Positions 16,002 to 24,330 of a DNA stretch of 64,000 nucleotides are shown in pieces (positions within the stretch are counted from its first letter, which is position 1; every line of letters begins with the position of its first letter). The position numbers and the translations under genes were made by a program. This stretch comes from Streptomyces venezuelae (GTDB taxonomy: Bacteria; Actinomycetota; Actinomycetes; Streptomycetales; Streptomycetaceae). The notes under the pieces are model-generated. The model ran no database searches, was not told the DNA's origin, and was given only the letters and a program-made list of their open reading frames with translations. Location of the stretch: assembly GCF_008642375.1 (NCBI RefSeq), contig NZ_CP029194.1, positions 3,844,001 through 3,908,000 on the forward strand, read 5' to 3'.

Positions 16002-17567
16002 TCAGAAACCGAAGACCGGGCCGGACGGCGGAGCAAGCCGGGTCCCCGGGAGGGGTCCCGTCAGCGCGTGCCAGTCGACCGGCCGGCCCGTCTCCACGTG
16101 GAGCGCCGCCGCGAGCCGGTCCGCACCCTCCGGCATCACCGGCCGCGCCCACGCGGACAGCGCCGAAGCCACCGCCAACTGGGCCGCCAGCGCCGGGAGA
16201 TGACGGCAGGAGGTGCTGGGCCTGCACCGCTCGTGGGCGTTGACATGGCCGAAGTCGGCCACCGAGCGGACCATCTCGTCGAGGACGGCGACCGCCCGGC
16301 GCGGGTCGAAGGCGTCGGGGCCGTACGCCTCGCGCAGGTCGTCAACGCCCCGGTGGAGCCGCCGCTCCAGGATCTCCCAGCCGGTGCCGCCGGGCAGCGC
16401 CTGCGGCGCGCGACCGCCGCACTCCTCCCGTACGGAGGCGAAGAGCCGCGCGAGCCAGCTGTTCCAGCTCTCGTCCAGCTCCCGGCGGGCGGCCGCGAGG
16501 CGCTCCCGGTGGAAGACGGTCCTGCGGCCCAGCGGGCGGGCCTGGAGGACGTGCCGGCGCAGGGTGTCGGAGCCGTACTCGGTGAGGAGGTCGAGCGCCC
16601 AGACGTTGCCCTCCTGGACGCCTTCCTCGATCACGTACGACTCGTTGACGTTGAAGTCCTGCGGCAGCTTGATGTCCTGCGCGAGCAGCAGCACCGGCAG
16701 GAGCACCGCATGGCAGAAGGCGTGCCCGAAGCCGCAGAAGTGGATGGCGCGGCGGGGCAGCGGGCCCTTCGTGTCGTAGCCGAAGAGGTGCATCGCCGCG
16801 GCCTCGAAGCAGCCGTCGATCCGGTGCTCGGGGAAGCCGTCGACCGGGACCGGCAGGCCCCACTCGGCGGGGTGGCCGACGGCGATGTCCGGCAGCCCGT
16901 CCTCGACGAGCGACTCGCACAGGGCGGCGAGCCGGGGCGGGAGCCCTGCCGTCGCCCAGTACTCGGCGAGCGTCTCCCGGAACGGCTCCAGGGGCACGTA
17001 CAGCCGGCGGCAGCGGCGGGCGACCGCCGGGGTGTCGCAGACCGCGCAGCGCGCCGAGATGAGGTCGCCGCCGTCGTTGGGGCGGGCGCACTCGTGACAC
17101 ATGCCGCCGTCGCTGTCCGCGCCGCAGTGCGGGCAGCTGCCGGTGGCGTGCGCCCCGTACAGCCAGCGGTCGCAGGGCTCGCAGTAGGGCAGGAGACGGG
17201 TGCGCGGGGCGATGACCCCCTGGGCGAACAGTCTGCTGAAGAGGTCCTGCACCCAGCGTCCGTAGCCCTTGTCGCGCCGTGGGCGCACGATGTGGTCGAA
17301 CTCGACGCCCGAGCGGAGCCAGTCGGCGGTGATCGCGGCGCGGTATCCCTCCGCGACCTCCTCGGGCTTGCGGTTGTGGCGCAGCGCGCGGACCTCGACG
17401 GAGCTGGCGTGGTCGGCGGTGCCGGTGGTGAACCGGACCGCCTCCCCCTCGGCCCGCAGATAGCGGGTGAGGACGTCGGCGGCGACGTACGGCCCGGCGA
17501 GGTGGCCGATGTGGAGTTCGCCGTGGGTGGCGGGAGGGGTCGCGGTGATCCAGACGGGGGTGCTCAT
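16002..17567 (-). CDS. MetRS-like class I aminoacyl-tRNA synthetase homologue lacking KMSKS
   Basis: This 521-residue protein has a strong AAGGAGGT ribosome site. The ATP-binding HIGH motif is intact (HIGH, residues 19-22). Four CxxC pairs typical of the MetRS double zinc knuckle are present (C129/132, C145/148, C157/160, C174/177). Where MetRS has KMSKS, about residues 312-320, this protein reads YVIEEGVQEGN, with no lysine or MSK core. Loss of KMSKS argues against ordinary tRNA charging. aaRS-derived ligases such as MshC (CysRS-like) use amino acid adenylates on small amines, so a small-molecule ligase is plausible. Inference from context and motif loss. Confidence 0.8.
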   Translation of the reverse strand: MSTPVWITATPPATHGELHIGHLAGPYVAADVLTRYLRAEGEAVRFTTGTADHASSVEVRALRHNRKPEEVAEGYRAAITADWLRSGVEFDHIVRPRRDKGYGRWVQDLFSRLFAQGVIAPRTRLLPYCEPCDRWLYGAHATGSCPHCGADSDGGMCHECARPNDGGDLISARCAVCDTPAVARRCRRLYVPLEPFRETLAEYWATAGLPPRLAALCESLVEDGLPDIAVGHPAEWGLPVPVDGFPEHRIDGCFEAAAMHLFGYDTKGPLPRRAIHFCGFGHAFCHAVLLPVLLLAQDIKLPQDFNVNESYVIEEGVQEGNVWALDLLTEYGSDTLRRHVLQARPLGRRTVFHRERLAAARRELDESWNSWLARLFASVREECGGRAPQALPGGTGWEILERRLHRGVDDLREAYGPDAFDPRRAVAVLDEMVRSVADFGHVNAHERCRPSTSCRHLPALAAQLAVASALSAWARPVMPEGADRLAAALHVETGRPVDWHALTGPLPGTRLAPPSGPVFGF

Positions 17568-17631
17568 GGGACCTCCTTGACGCTGTGGTGCGGTGGGCTT
17601 CAGCGAAGTGAGCGGGTCAGCGGTCAGCGGG

Positions 17632-18378
17632 TCAGCGGGGTTCGAAGTGGAAGGAGCGGATGAAGCAGTCGCGGGGCTGCTCGACCGCATAGACGATGCA
17701 TTCGAAAAGGGCCTGGGTGGTCAGCTTCTCGTCGGGTGCTATTCCGTCCGGATTCGATCCGTCCCATTCCGCGAAGCGCGGATCCGAGGTCGAGAAATCC
17801 GGCGGGAAGAGCGAGAAGACGCGGACCCCTGAGGGCCGCAGCCGGCGCGAGAGGATGTCGGCGAATCCGGCCTGCGCGCTCTTCGCCGCCCAGAAGGCCT
17901 CGTGGGCGGCGCCGGCGGTCGCCGCGGAGGCGCCCTCGGCGTCGCGGACGGCGACCATGTTGACGATGTCGGGGCGGAGCGAGCCGCGCAGCAACGGCAG
18001 GAAGTGCTTCACCATGAGGACGGTGCCGCCGGCGGTCGACTCGATCGTCTCGACGATCTCGGCGTCGCTGGCGGCCTCCAGGTCCATGCCGTCGAGCCAG
18101 CGCGCGCCGTTGTTGACCAACAGGTCGACCCGGTCGGTGTGTTCGCCGACGCGGGCGGCGAACTCCCGGATCTCGGCGGGCCTGCTGAGGTCGCAGCCGA
18201 AGGCGTGGATGCGGTCACGGGCCGAGCCCATGACTTCGGTACGGGCGCGCTCGGCGGCTTCGACGGTCCGCGCCGAGACGTAGACCTCGGCGCCGAGATG
18301 CGCGAATCCGACGGCGAGCGCGCGACCGAAATAGCGGGACGCTCCGGTCACGACGACACGCAGATTCTCGAATTTCAT
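17632..18378 (-). CDS. short-chain dehydrogenase/reductase homologue with degenerate active site
   Basis: This 248-residue Rossmann protein has the cofactor motif TGASRYFGRA (residues 11-20) and the structural NNGAR (residues 89-93), so NAD(P) binding is likely. The catalytic YxxxK reads FWAAK (Phe162, Lys166), and the strand that should carry the catalytic Ser reads VNMVAV. Both Ser and Tyr are therefore replaced. It may be a non-reducing SDR, a dehydratase/epimerase variant, or inactive. It lies between the MetRS-like and PrpF-like genes, all on the minus strand. Confidence 0.8.
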   Translation of the reverse strand: MKFENLRVVVTGASRYFGRALAVGFAHLGAEVYVSARTVEAAERARTEVMGSARDRIHAFGCDLSRPAEIREFAARVGEHTDRVDLLVNNGARWLDGMDLEAASDAEIVETIESTAGGTVLMVKHFLPLLRGSLRPDIVNMVAVRDAEGASAATAGAAHEAFWAAKSAQAGFADILSRRLRPSGVRVFSLFPPDFSTSDPRFAEWDGSNPDGIAPDEKLTTQALFECIVYAVEQPRDCFIRSFHFEPR

Positions 18379-18480
18379 GTGCGTCTGCTCTCCCCACGGA
18401 ACGGATACCGATACCGATTGCCGGTCCATTTCAGCGTGGCAGAGAAAGGACACCGGGGGCCCGCCGAGAGGGGTGCGCGT

Positions 18481-19437
18481 TCACGCCGTTGCGTGGATAC
18501 GCCACGGCAGTTCCAGGCTCCCGAGGACCTGCGCGCGCTTGTGGTGGACCCGGACGCGGTCGGCCCCGGCGGAGACGGTAACGGTGCCGCCGGGGGTGCG
18601 GACGGGGCCGGTCGGCGCGGGGACGACGGTGCCGTCGAGCGCGCCGGCGGCGGCGAGGGCGGCGGCGCCGGTGAGCGCGAGGCGGGGGTGCCAGCCGCCG
18701 ACGGTGAGGGCCCGGACGGAGAGCCCCTCGGGGCCGGCGGTGAAGGCGGCGATCTTGGGGAGCGCGGAGCGGGGCGCGTACCCGAGGAGCCGGGCGGCCT
18801 CGGAGCGGAGGGCGAGGAGCCGGTCGCGGAGGGCGTCCTCGTCCTCGCCCTCGCCCTCGTCCTCGCCCTCGCCCTCGTCCTCGTTCTCGTCGTCGGCCTC
18901 AGGGAGGTGGCGGGCGTCGACGAAGACGTACGGATTGCCGTACCGCACGAGGGAGACGGGCACACCGGAGAGGACGTCGACGGGACGGCCGGTGGGGAGG
19001 GTGCCGGGGGCGGTCGGGGCCTTGAGGAAACTGAGGGTGTACGCGTCGCCGTACGGCTCACACAGGACGGTGTCGCCGGTGGTCACGGCACGGACGGTGA
19101 CGGGGCCGGAGCGGGGGCCGTCGGCGACGACGGCGGCCAGGAGGGAGTGACCGCAGCCGGCCCGGAAGTCGAAACCGCCGTCGGGGAGGGCCTGGACGAA
19201 GCGGTAGTCGAGGTCCCGGCCGGGGCCCCCGGGGCCGTACAGGGCGATCTTGCGGAGGTCGGCGTACTCCGTCCCGGAGAGCGCGTGGCGCAACCGCGCC
19301 AGTTCGGCGCCGAGCGCGAGCGCCCCGACGGGCAGCTGGTCGAGCCGCACGACGAGGGTGGGCCCGGGGGCGTCCTCGGCCCGGACGAGGGCAGCACGAA
19401 CGACGCCCGCGGGAGGTCCCGGGGGCTCAGGCCGCAC
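18481..19437 (-). CDS. PrpF/DapF-fold isomerase-like protein
   Basis: This 318-residue protein resembles PrpF-family proteins (2-methylaconitate or oxalomesaconate isomerases). Matches are a Cys-containing GCGHSLLAAVV segment in place of the usual GNCG, then LPTGRPVDVL, VPVSLVRYGNPYVFVD and PKIAAFTAG, followed by HPRLALTGAAALAAAG. The first PrpF Cys region (usually RGGTS) is not conserved, so chemistry may differ. An insertion near residue 180 is almost pure Asp/Glu/Gly. The GTG start overlaps the upstream Asn synthase stop by 11 bases, indicating coupling. It is shorter than typical PrpF (about 370-400). Confidence 0.65.
   Translation of the reverse strand: MRPEPPGPPAGVVRAALVRAEDAPGPTLVVRLDQLPVGALALGAELARLRHALSGTEYADLRKIALYGPGGPGRDLDYRFVQALPDGGFDFRAGCGHSLLAAVVADGPRSGPVTVRAVTTGDTVLCEPYGDAYTLSFLKAPTAPGTLPTGRPVDVLSGVPVSLVRYGNPYVFVDARHLPEADDENEDEGEGEDEGEGEDEDALRDRLLALRSEAARLLGYAPRSALPKIAAFTAGPEGLSVRALTVGGWHPRLALTGAAALAAAGALDGTVVPAPTGPVRTPGGTVTVSAGADRVRVHHKRAQVLGSLELPWRIHATA
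18829..18897. repeat. tandem CTCGTCCTCGCC-type repeat encoding an acidic stretch
   Basis: Near-identical 18-base units of GTCCTCGCCCTCGCCCTC encode the Glu/Asp/Gly-rich insertion in the PrpF-like protein. Such a tract is prone to slippage, so length may vary between strains. Confidence 0.7.
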
Positions 19438-21238
19438 AGCCCACCGGGATTCGCATGCCCTGTACGACCTCCGTCCACAGCTCGTGGACGGCCAGGCCCC
19501 AGAGGGCCAGCGCGTCGTGGTGCGAGGGGCGTTCGAGCTGGCGGGCCAGGAGCTTCTGCACCCGGTCGGCGCGGACCTTGCCGCCGAGGACGAGCCGGGC
19601 CGGCGACAGCAGGTCGCGGACGGTGTCGAGGAGCGGGCTCCCGGGGGCGAGCATGGCCGCGAGCGGGAGCGTGAAGGGCTGCTTGGGGCGGCGGAGGACG
19701 CCTGCGGGAAGCAGCTCGGTCCCGGCTTCGTACAGCGCCCGCTTGCCCGTCCGCGCCGCCGCCGGCAGGGCGCGGGCGTGGGCGACGACGGACGGCTGGC
19801 AGAAGGGCATGCGGGCCTCGACCGCCCACGCCATGGACAGGTGGTCGACGCGCCGCAGGTGGTACGCGGGCAGCCGCCAGCGCGTCTCGAAGGCCGTCAT
19901 CGCCGTGAGCCGGTCCGCGCCGACGGCCTCGGCCGAGCGCAGCTCCTGCTCGATGCGGTCGGCCGCGGAGCCCTGATCGGCTATGTGAGCGCGGTAGTTG
20001 GGGGTGTAGAGGTGGTCGCGGAGGAGCCGCGGGGCGGCGGAGAGGGCGTCCGCGTACGCCCCGGCCCAGTCGGCCCCGGCGGGGGCCGCGAGCGCGGCGC
20101 GCATCCGGTCGTAGCCGCCGAAGAGCTCGTCGGCTCCGTCGCCGGTGAGCGCGACGGTGAAGCCGTTCTGACGGACGGCGCGGAAGAGCGCGTACGTGGA
20201 GAGGGTGATGGGGTCGGCGTTGGGCTGGCCGAGGTGGCGGACGGTCCTGGTGAGGAGAGAGGAGAGCTCGTCGGGGTCGACGGAGACCTCGTGGTGGACG
20301 GTTCGCGCCCGGCGGGCGACCGAACGGGCGTAGGCCGCCTCGGAGTCCGGCCACTTGCCCCGGTAGGTGAGGTGGAAGGTGTGGAGCTGCGGGGCGCCGG
20401 TCTCGCGGGCGTGTTCGGCGGCGAGCGCGGTGACGAGCCCGGAGTCGAGGCCGCCGCTGGTGATCGCGCAGACGGGCAGCTCGGCGTGGGCGAGCCGCCG
20501 GACCTCGTGGCGGAGGAGGTCCTGGGTGTCCGCCTCCCCGGGCCCTGCCGGCACCCTGGGGCCGCGGCGCCGTACGACGGGGGCCGTCCCCGGGCGTACG
20601 ACTGCGGTGGCGCCGGGTGGCAGGACGCTGACGCCGTCGAGCGCGGTGTGCGTGGAGAAGGACGTACGGGTGGCGAGGACCGTGTCGAGTGCGTCGTCGC
20701 GCGGGGAGATCCGTACCCCCTCGAAGGCGAGGAGGGCGGGGATCTCGGAGGCGAAGCGGGTGGAGCCGTCGTACGGCTCGTGGTGGAAGTAGACCGGCTT
20801 CATGCCCATGTCGTCGACGGCGAGGACGAGTCGGGTGGAGCCGGGGCGAAGGTCGAGTATCGCGACGGCGAACATGCCGTCGAGGTGCTCGGCGAAGGCC
20901 GGGCCGTACTCGGCGTAGAGCGCGGGGAGCACGGTGCCGTCGCAGCGGTCGGGGAAGCGGTGGCCCCGGGCGGCGAGCGTGCGGCGCAGCTCGGCGTGGT
21001 TGTAGATCTCGCCGTTGAGCACGGCGAGTATGCCGGGGAGGTGCGGCAGCCGGTAGGGCTGCTGCCCGCCGCACGGGTCGGTCACGGCGAGCCGGTCGCA
21101 GCCGAGCGACCAGCCGGGCCCGCTGAGCACGTGGTGCTCGTCGGGGCCGCCGTGGCGCTGGCGGGCGGAGACCGCCGCGAGCTCGGCGGGGTCCGGGCGG
21201 TCCGCCCCCGCGGCGATGGTGCCGAGAATCCTGCACAT
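19427..21238 (-). CDS. glutamine-hydrolysing asparagine synthase family protein (AsnB-like)
   Basis: This 603-residue protein has Cys2 as the glutaminase nucleophile after the initiator Met, RHGGPDEH and NGEIYNH of the N-terminal amidotransferase domain, and the ATP-pyrophosphatase loop TSGGLDSGL in the synthetase domain, followed by GDGADELFGGYD. All key residues are present, so glutamine-dependent amide formation through an acyl-adenylate is expected. Homologues in secondary metabolism amidate carboxylates or close beta-lactam rings. It is the first gene of a minus-strand run with the PrpF-like, SDR, MetRS-like and MshA-like genes, and it is divergent from the PIG-L gene. Confidence 0.9.
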   Translation of the reverse strand: MCRILGTIAAGADRPDPAELAAVSARQRHGGPDEHHVLSGPGWSLGCDRLAVTDPCGGQQPYRLPHLPGILAVLNGEIYNHAELRRTLAARGHRFPDRCDGTVLPALYAEYGPAFAEHLDGMFAVAILDLRPGSTRLVLAVDDMGMKPVYFHHEPYDGSTRFASEIPALLAFEGVRISPRDDALDTVLATRTSFSTHTALDGVSVLPPGATAVVRPGTAPVVRRRGPRVPAGPGEADTQDLLRHEVRRLAHAELPVCAITSGGLDSGLVTALAAEHARETGAPQLHTFHLTYRGKWPDSEAAYARSVARRARTVHHEVSVDPDELSSLLTRTVRHLGQPNADPITLSTYALFRAVRQNGFTVALTGDGADELFGGYDRMRAALAAPAGADWAGAYADALSAAPRLLRDHLYTPNYRAHIADQGSAADRIEQELRSAEAVGADRLTAMTAFETRWRLPAYHLRRVDHLSMAWAVEARMPFCQPSVVAHARALPAAARTGKRALYEAGTELLPAGVLRRPKQPFTLPLAAMLAPGSPLLDTVRDLLSPARLVLGGKVRADRVQKLLARQLERPSHHDALALWGLAVHELWTEVVQGMRIPVGCAA

Positions 21239-21396
21239 GGCGGTCGCCTCCGAAATCCGAAGTCACTGTCCGGCTCACACTGGTCGCACCCAATGATTTG
21301 AATCTACCAAGTTTTTGAATGGCGCGTAAGTGCCATGTCCAGTTCACGCCACGGCCTGGCCTTGCGACGCCTCCGCCGCCCCAACAGGCTGGCCTC
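21239..21396. promoter_or_regulatory. divergent promoter region between asnB-like and PIG-L genes
   Basis: This gap contains an AT-rich core (21290-21320, including AATGATTTGAATC) unusual for the region, consistent with divergent promoters for the cluster. I could not pick convincing -35/-10 boxes. Confidence 0.4.
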
Positions 21397-22137
21397 ATGA
21401 GGGACATGGAGGAAGTCGCGAAGGACCGCGGCGCGCCCGCGTCACTGCTGGTCGTGGCCGCGCACCCGGACGACATCGAGTTCTGCGTCAGCGGCACCGT
21501 CATGCAGTGGATCGAGCGCGGCACCCGCGTCACGTACTGCATCGTCACGGACGGCGGCGCCGGCGGTTACGACGAACAGCTCCCCCGGCAGGCGATGGCG
21601 GACCTGCGCCGCGCCGAGCAGGTCCACTCCGCGAAGCTCAGCGGCGTCGCCGACGTCCGCTTCCTCGGCTACCCCGACAGCTTCGTCGAGCCGTCCGTGG
21701 AGCTGCGGCGCGATCTCTGCCGGGTCATCCGCGAGGTACGCCCGCAGCGGGCCATCATCCCGTCCCCCGAGATCAACTGGGCCCGCGTCGCCGACCTCCA
21801 CCCCGACCACCGCGCGGTCGGGGACGCCTGCCTGCGCGCGATCTACCCCGAGGCCCGCAACCCCTTCGCGCACGCCCAGCTCCTCAAGGAGGAGGGCCTG
21901 GAGCCGTGGACGGTCCACGAGCTGTGGCTGATGACGGGCCCCACCCCGAACCAGTACGTGGACGTCACCCCGGTCTTCGACCGCAAGGTCCAGGCGCTGC
22001 GCATCCACACCTCCCAGACGGCCCACTTCGACGACCTGGCCGGCCTGCTCCGCGACTGGCTCGGCGAGCACGCGACGGCGGGCGGGCTGCCGCCCGGGCG
22101 GATGGCGGAGGCCTTCCAGATCGTGCACATCGACTGA
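21397..22137 (+). CDS. PIG-L (LmbE/MshB-type) deacetylase
   Basis: This 246-residue zinc deacetylase has the metal and catalytic motif AHPDDIEF (about residues 22-29), DGGAGGYD and the second metal ligand LHPDHRAVG. MshB and BshB enzymes of this family remove the acetyl group from GlcNAc-inositol or GlcNAc-malate. It is divergent from the cluster holding an MshA-like glycosyltransferase, so it may deacetylate that enzyme's product. ATG 21397 was taken as start. ATG 21406 is possible. True actinobacterial MshB is normally about 290 residues, so this is a distinct, shorter member. Confidence 0.85.
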   Translation: MRDMEEVAKDRGAPASLLVVAAHPDDIEFCVSGTVMQWIERGTRVTYCIVTDGGAGGYDEQLPRQAMADLRRAEQVHSAKLSGVADVRFLGYPDSFVEPSVELRRDLCRVIREVRPQRAIIPSPEINWARVADLHPDHRAVGDACLRAIYPEARNPFAHAQLLKEEGLEPWTVHELWLMTGPTPNQYVDVTPVFDRKVQALRIHTSQTAHFDDLAGLLRDWLGEHATAGGLPPGRMAEAFQIVHID

Positions 22138-22204
22138 GCCACCTCCTCCGCGGAGTCCTTGTGGCGGCACGGGGTGCGTGAGACGGTGAGCGGCACACGT
22201 GGGG

Positions 22205-22225
22205 GCGCGTGCAACCAACACGCGC
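22205..22225. repeat. inverted repeat GCGCGTG/CACGCGC
   Basis: A perfect 7-base-pair repeat with a 7-base spacer, 23 bases before the start of the following gene. It is a candidate operator. Confidence 0.4.
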
Positions 22226-22247
22226 GTGACGAGGGGGAGTTCACGCA

Positions 22248-23216
22248 ATGGCCTTAGAAGTACCGGATCTCTACCGAGCCCTGATCGCGCAGTACCTCGC
22301 ATGGCCGGAGGCCGACGAGGGCGCGTACAGATCGGTGGCGGTGAGCCTGAACGAGTACATCCGGCTCACCGGGGACGACACCTGGGCCGCGCACAAGCAC
22401 ATCGAGCGCCTGCTGTCCTCCGGCAGCGGAGAGGCGATGGACGCGCTGGGGCAGCACTGGAGCAAGGTCAAGGACCAGCACGCCACCTCCATCGAGGCAG
22501 CGGCGACGGGCTCGGCCACGACCATGGCCGCGATCGCCGACCGCGTCGAGGCGGCGAAGCTGACGGTCGTGTCGATCGCGGCCGAACTCGCCGTGGCCAC
22601 CGGCGCCGGGACCGCATCCGGCCCGCTGACCTTCGGGGCCAGCCAGGCCGTAGTGGCGGCGGCCGTCACGGAGAGCCGGACGCGTGCGCAGATGGCCGTC
22701 GACGATTGCCTCCAGGACACCTACCAGCAGCTGGTCCGCCTGCAGAAGGACCCGTCCGTGGCCGCGCTCGAAGGCATCGCCGCCGACCTCGCGGCGGGCG
22801 TCGGCGGCGCGGCGGGCGGAGTGGCGGGCGGCGTCGGCGGCGGGGCGGGGGCCGGCCGGGGCTGGGGCGCCCCGTCCGGCACCGGGCGGGCCATCGCCGG
22901 GGGCGTCCACGTCGACCACGCCGAGCACCGGCTCGCGGCCGGGAAGCTCAGGGAGGTCGCCACCGCCGTCCTCGGGACGACCGCGGGCGCCCTCTCCCAG
23001 GCCGCCGGCCACCACGCCACCGCCGCGGCGAGCGGATCCCTCGGCGCGGCGCTGGCACCGCAGGGCAACGCGGTCCTGGATGGGCTCTCCAAGGTCAACT
23101 CCGCCTTCGGCGACCACCTGAACGGCTCGCTCCCGGACGCCGTCCTGCTGATCTCCACCAGCCAGCGGGCCACGGACGACGACAACAAGCAGCGGATGTC
23201 CCAGCTGGACCACTGA
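22248..23216 (+). CDS. helical protein of unknown function, WXG/ESX-like N-terminus
   Basis: This 322-residue protein has an N-terminal 200 residues predicted as long amphipathic helices (for example EAMDALGQHWSKVKDQHATS). A Gly/Ala-rich low-complexity linker follows (residues 184-215), then a second helical domain. The shape recalls ESX/LXG secretion substrates or polymorphic toxin carriers, but no toxin domain or partner gene is visible and the resemblance is weak. There is no signal peptide. The third codon is TTA (22254-22256), suggesting bldA-dependent expression. Confidence 0.65.
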   Translation: MALEVPDLYRALIAQYLAWPEADEGAYRSVAVSLNEYIRLTGDDTWAAHKHIERLLSSGSGEAMDALGQHWSKVKDQHATSIEAAATGSATTMAAIADRVEAAKLTVVSIAAELAVATGAGTASGPLTFGASQAVVAAAVTESRTRAQMAVDDCLQDTYQQLVRLQKDPSVAALEGIAADLAAGVGGAAGGVAGGVGGGAGAGRGWGAPSGTGRAIAGGVHVDHAEHRLAAGKLREVATAVLGTTAGALSQAAGHHATAAASGSLGAALAPQGNAVLDGLSKVNSAFGDHLNGSLPDAVLLISTSQRATDDDNKQRMSQLDH

Positions 23217-23249
23217 CGCCCGAAGGCCGGGGGCCGGAGTTCTCAGGGG

Positions 23250-24170
23250 TCAGGCCACGAGCGCGGGTGCGAGCTCGCGCCACTCGCGGTCCGGGAGGGC
23301 CGCGGGGTCGGGGTTGAGTACCTGTACGCAGACGTGGTCGGCGCCCGCGGCGAGGTGCTCCCGGACGCGGCGGCGGATCGACTCCGCGTCCCCGTGGGCG
23401 ACGATCGCGTCCACCAGGCGGCGGCTCGGGCCCCCGACGATGTCCGCGTCGCCGAAGCCGAGCCGCCGGACGTTCGCCTCCTGGTGCGCCGCCGCGGCGA
23501 GGTACATGGCGACGTGCGCCGTGGCGACCTTCCGCGCCCTGGCCGGGTCGGTGTCGAGGACGACGGCCTGCTCGACGCCCAGGAAGGCGTCCGGCCCCAT
23601 GATCCGGCGGGCCCGCGCGGTGTGCTCGACGGGGACGAAGTACGGGTGCGCACCCGAGGCCCGCTCGGCGGCCAGTCCGAGCATCTTCGGGCCGAGGGCG
23701 GCCAGTACGCGGGGCGGCGCGGGGTCGGGGACGGGCCCGTGGGCGGGTACGGCGTCCATCGCGTCGAGATAGGCGCGCATCGTGGCCACGGCCTTGCCGA
23801 GGGACCGTACGGGATAGCCGTCGACGTCGTGCACGGCGTCGTCGACGCGGTGCCCGCCCAGGCCGAGCAGATAACGCCCGGGGAAGGCCTCCCCGAGGGT
23901 ACGGGTCGCGGTGGCGGTGGCGATGGGGTCCCGGAAGCCGATGTTCGCGATGCCGGAGGCGACGCGGATCCGCCGGGTCGCGGACAGGAGCAGCCACGCC
24001 TGGCCGACGGCGTCGCGGCCGAAGGCCTCCCCGTACCAGATGGCCCCGTAGCCCAACTCCTCGATCTCGGCCGCCACTTCCCGTACGCGCCCGGCGGGCT
24101 GCCCTTCGAAGGCGAAGGTCCAGATCCCCACCTTCCCGAGTCCGTCACGTACAGCGTCGCGGTCGGTCAT
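23250..24170 (-). CDS. LLM class F420-dependent oxidoreductase
   Basis: This 306-residue luciferase-like TIM barrel has GKVGIWTFAFEG at the N-terminus, GYGAIWYGEAFGRD and ASGIANIGFRDP, as in the F420-dependent subfamily common in actinomycetes. It likely reduces or oxidises an unknown substrate with F420. It is divergent from a TetR gene, and the 160-base gap holds two TetR-type palindromes, so it is probably controlled by that regulator. Confidence 0.88.
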   Translation of the reverse strand: MTDRDAVRDGLGKVGIWTFAFEGQPAGRVREVAAEIEELGYGAIWYGEAFGRDAVGQAWLLLSATRRIRVASGIANIGFRDPIATATATRTLGEAFPGRYLLGLGGHRVDDAVHDVDGYPVRSLGKAVATMRAYLDAMDAVPAHGPVPDPAPPRVLAALGPKMLGLAAERASGAHPYFVPVEHTARARRIMGPDAFLGVEQAVVLDTDPARARKVATAHVAMYLAAAAHQEANVRRLGFGDADIVGGPSRRLVDAIVAHGDAESIRRRVREHLAAGADHVCVQVLNPDPAALPDREWRELAPALVA

Positions 24171-24196
24171 GAGTCCCCCTCGGACAAGTCGAACAG

Positions 24197-24221
24197 GTAA
24201 ACGGAGAGGTTCTCCGTTTAC
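24197..24221. promoter_or_regulatory. TetR operator 1
   Basis: GTAAACGGAGA and TCTCCGTTTAC form a perfect 11-base inverted repeat around GGT, 27 bases from the oxidoreductase start. Confidence 0.8.
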
Positions 24222-24237
24222 TGGACGACGCTACGAT

Positions 24238-24254
24238 ACGGAGAACCTCTCCGT
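24238..24254. promoter_or_regulatory. TetR operator 2
   Basis: ACGGAGA-ACC-TCTCCGT repeats the same arm sequence as operator 1. The TACGAT hexamer lies just before it (24232-24237). Two sites in one divergent region suit a TetR repressor with autoregulation. Confidence 0.75.
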
Positions 24255-24330
24255 TTGGCCATCGCGGGAGGTGCGCGACACGCGGCGCAGGACGGCACAG
24301 GACGGCATGGGACGAAGGGCGGACAGCACG

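Noticed and set aside
16002..17567. Reading the MetRS-like gene as the housekeeping metG
   Set aside because: KMSKS is absent and the gene is inside a biosynthetic run; a normal MetRS is needed elsewhere in the genome.
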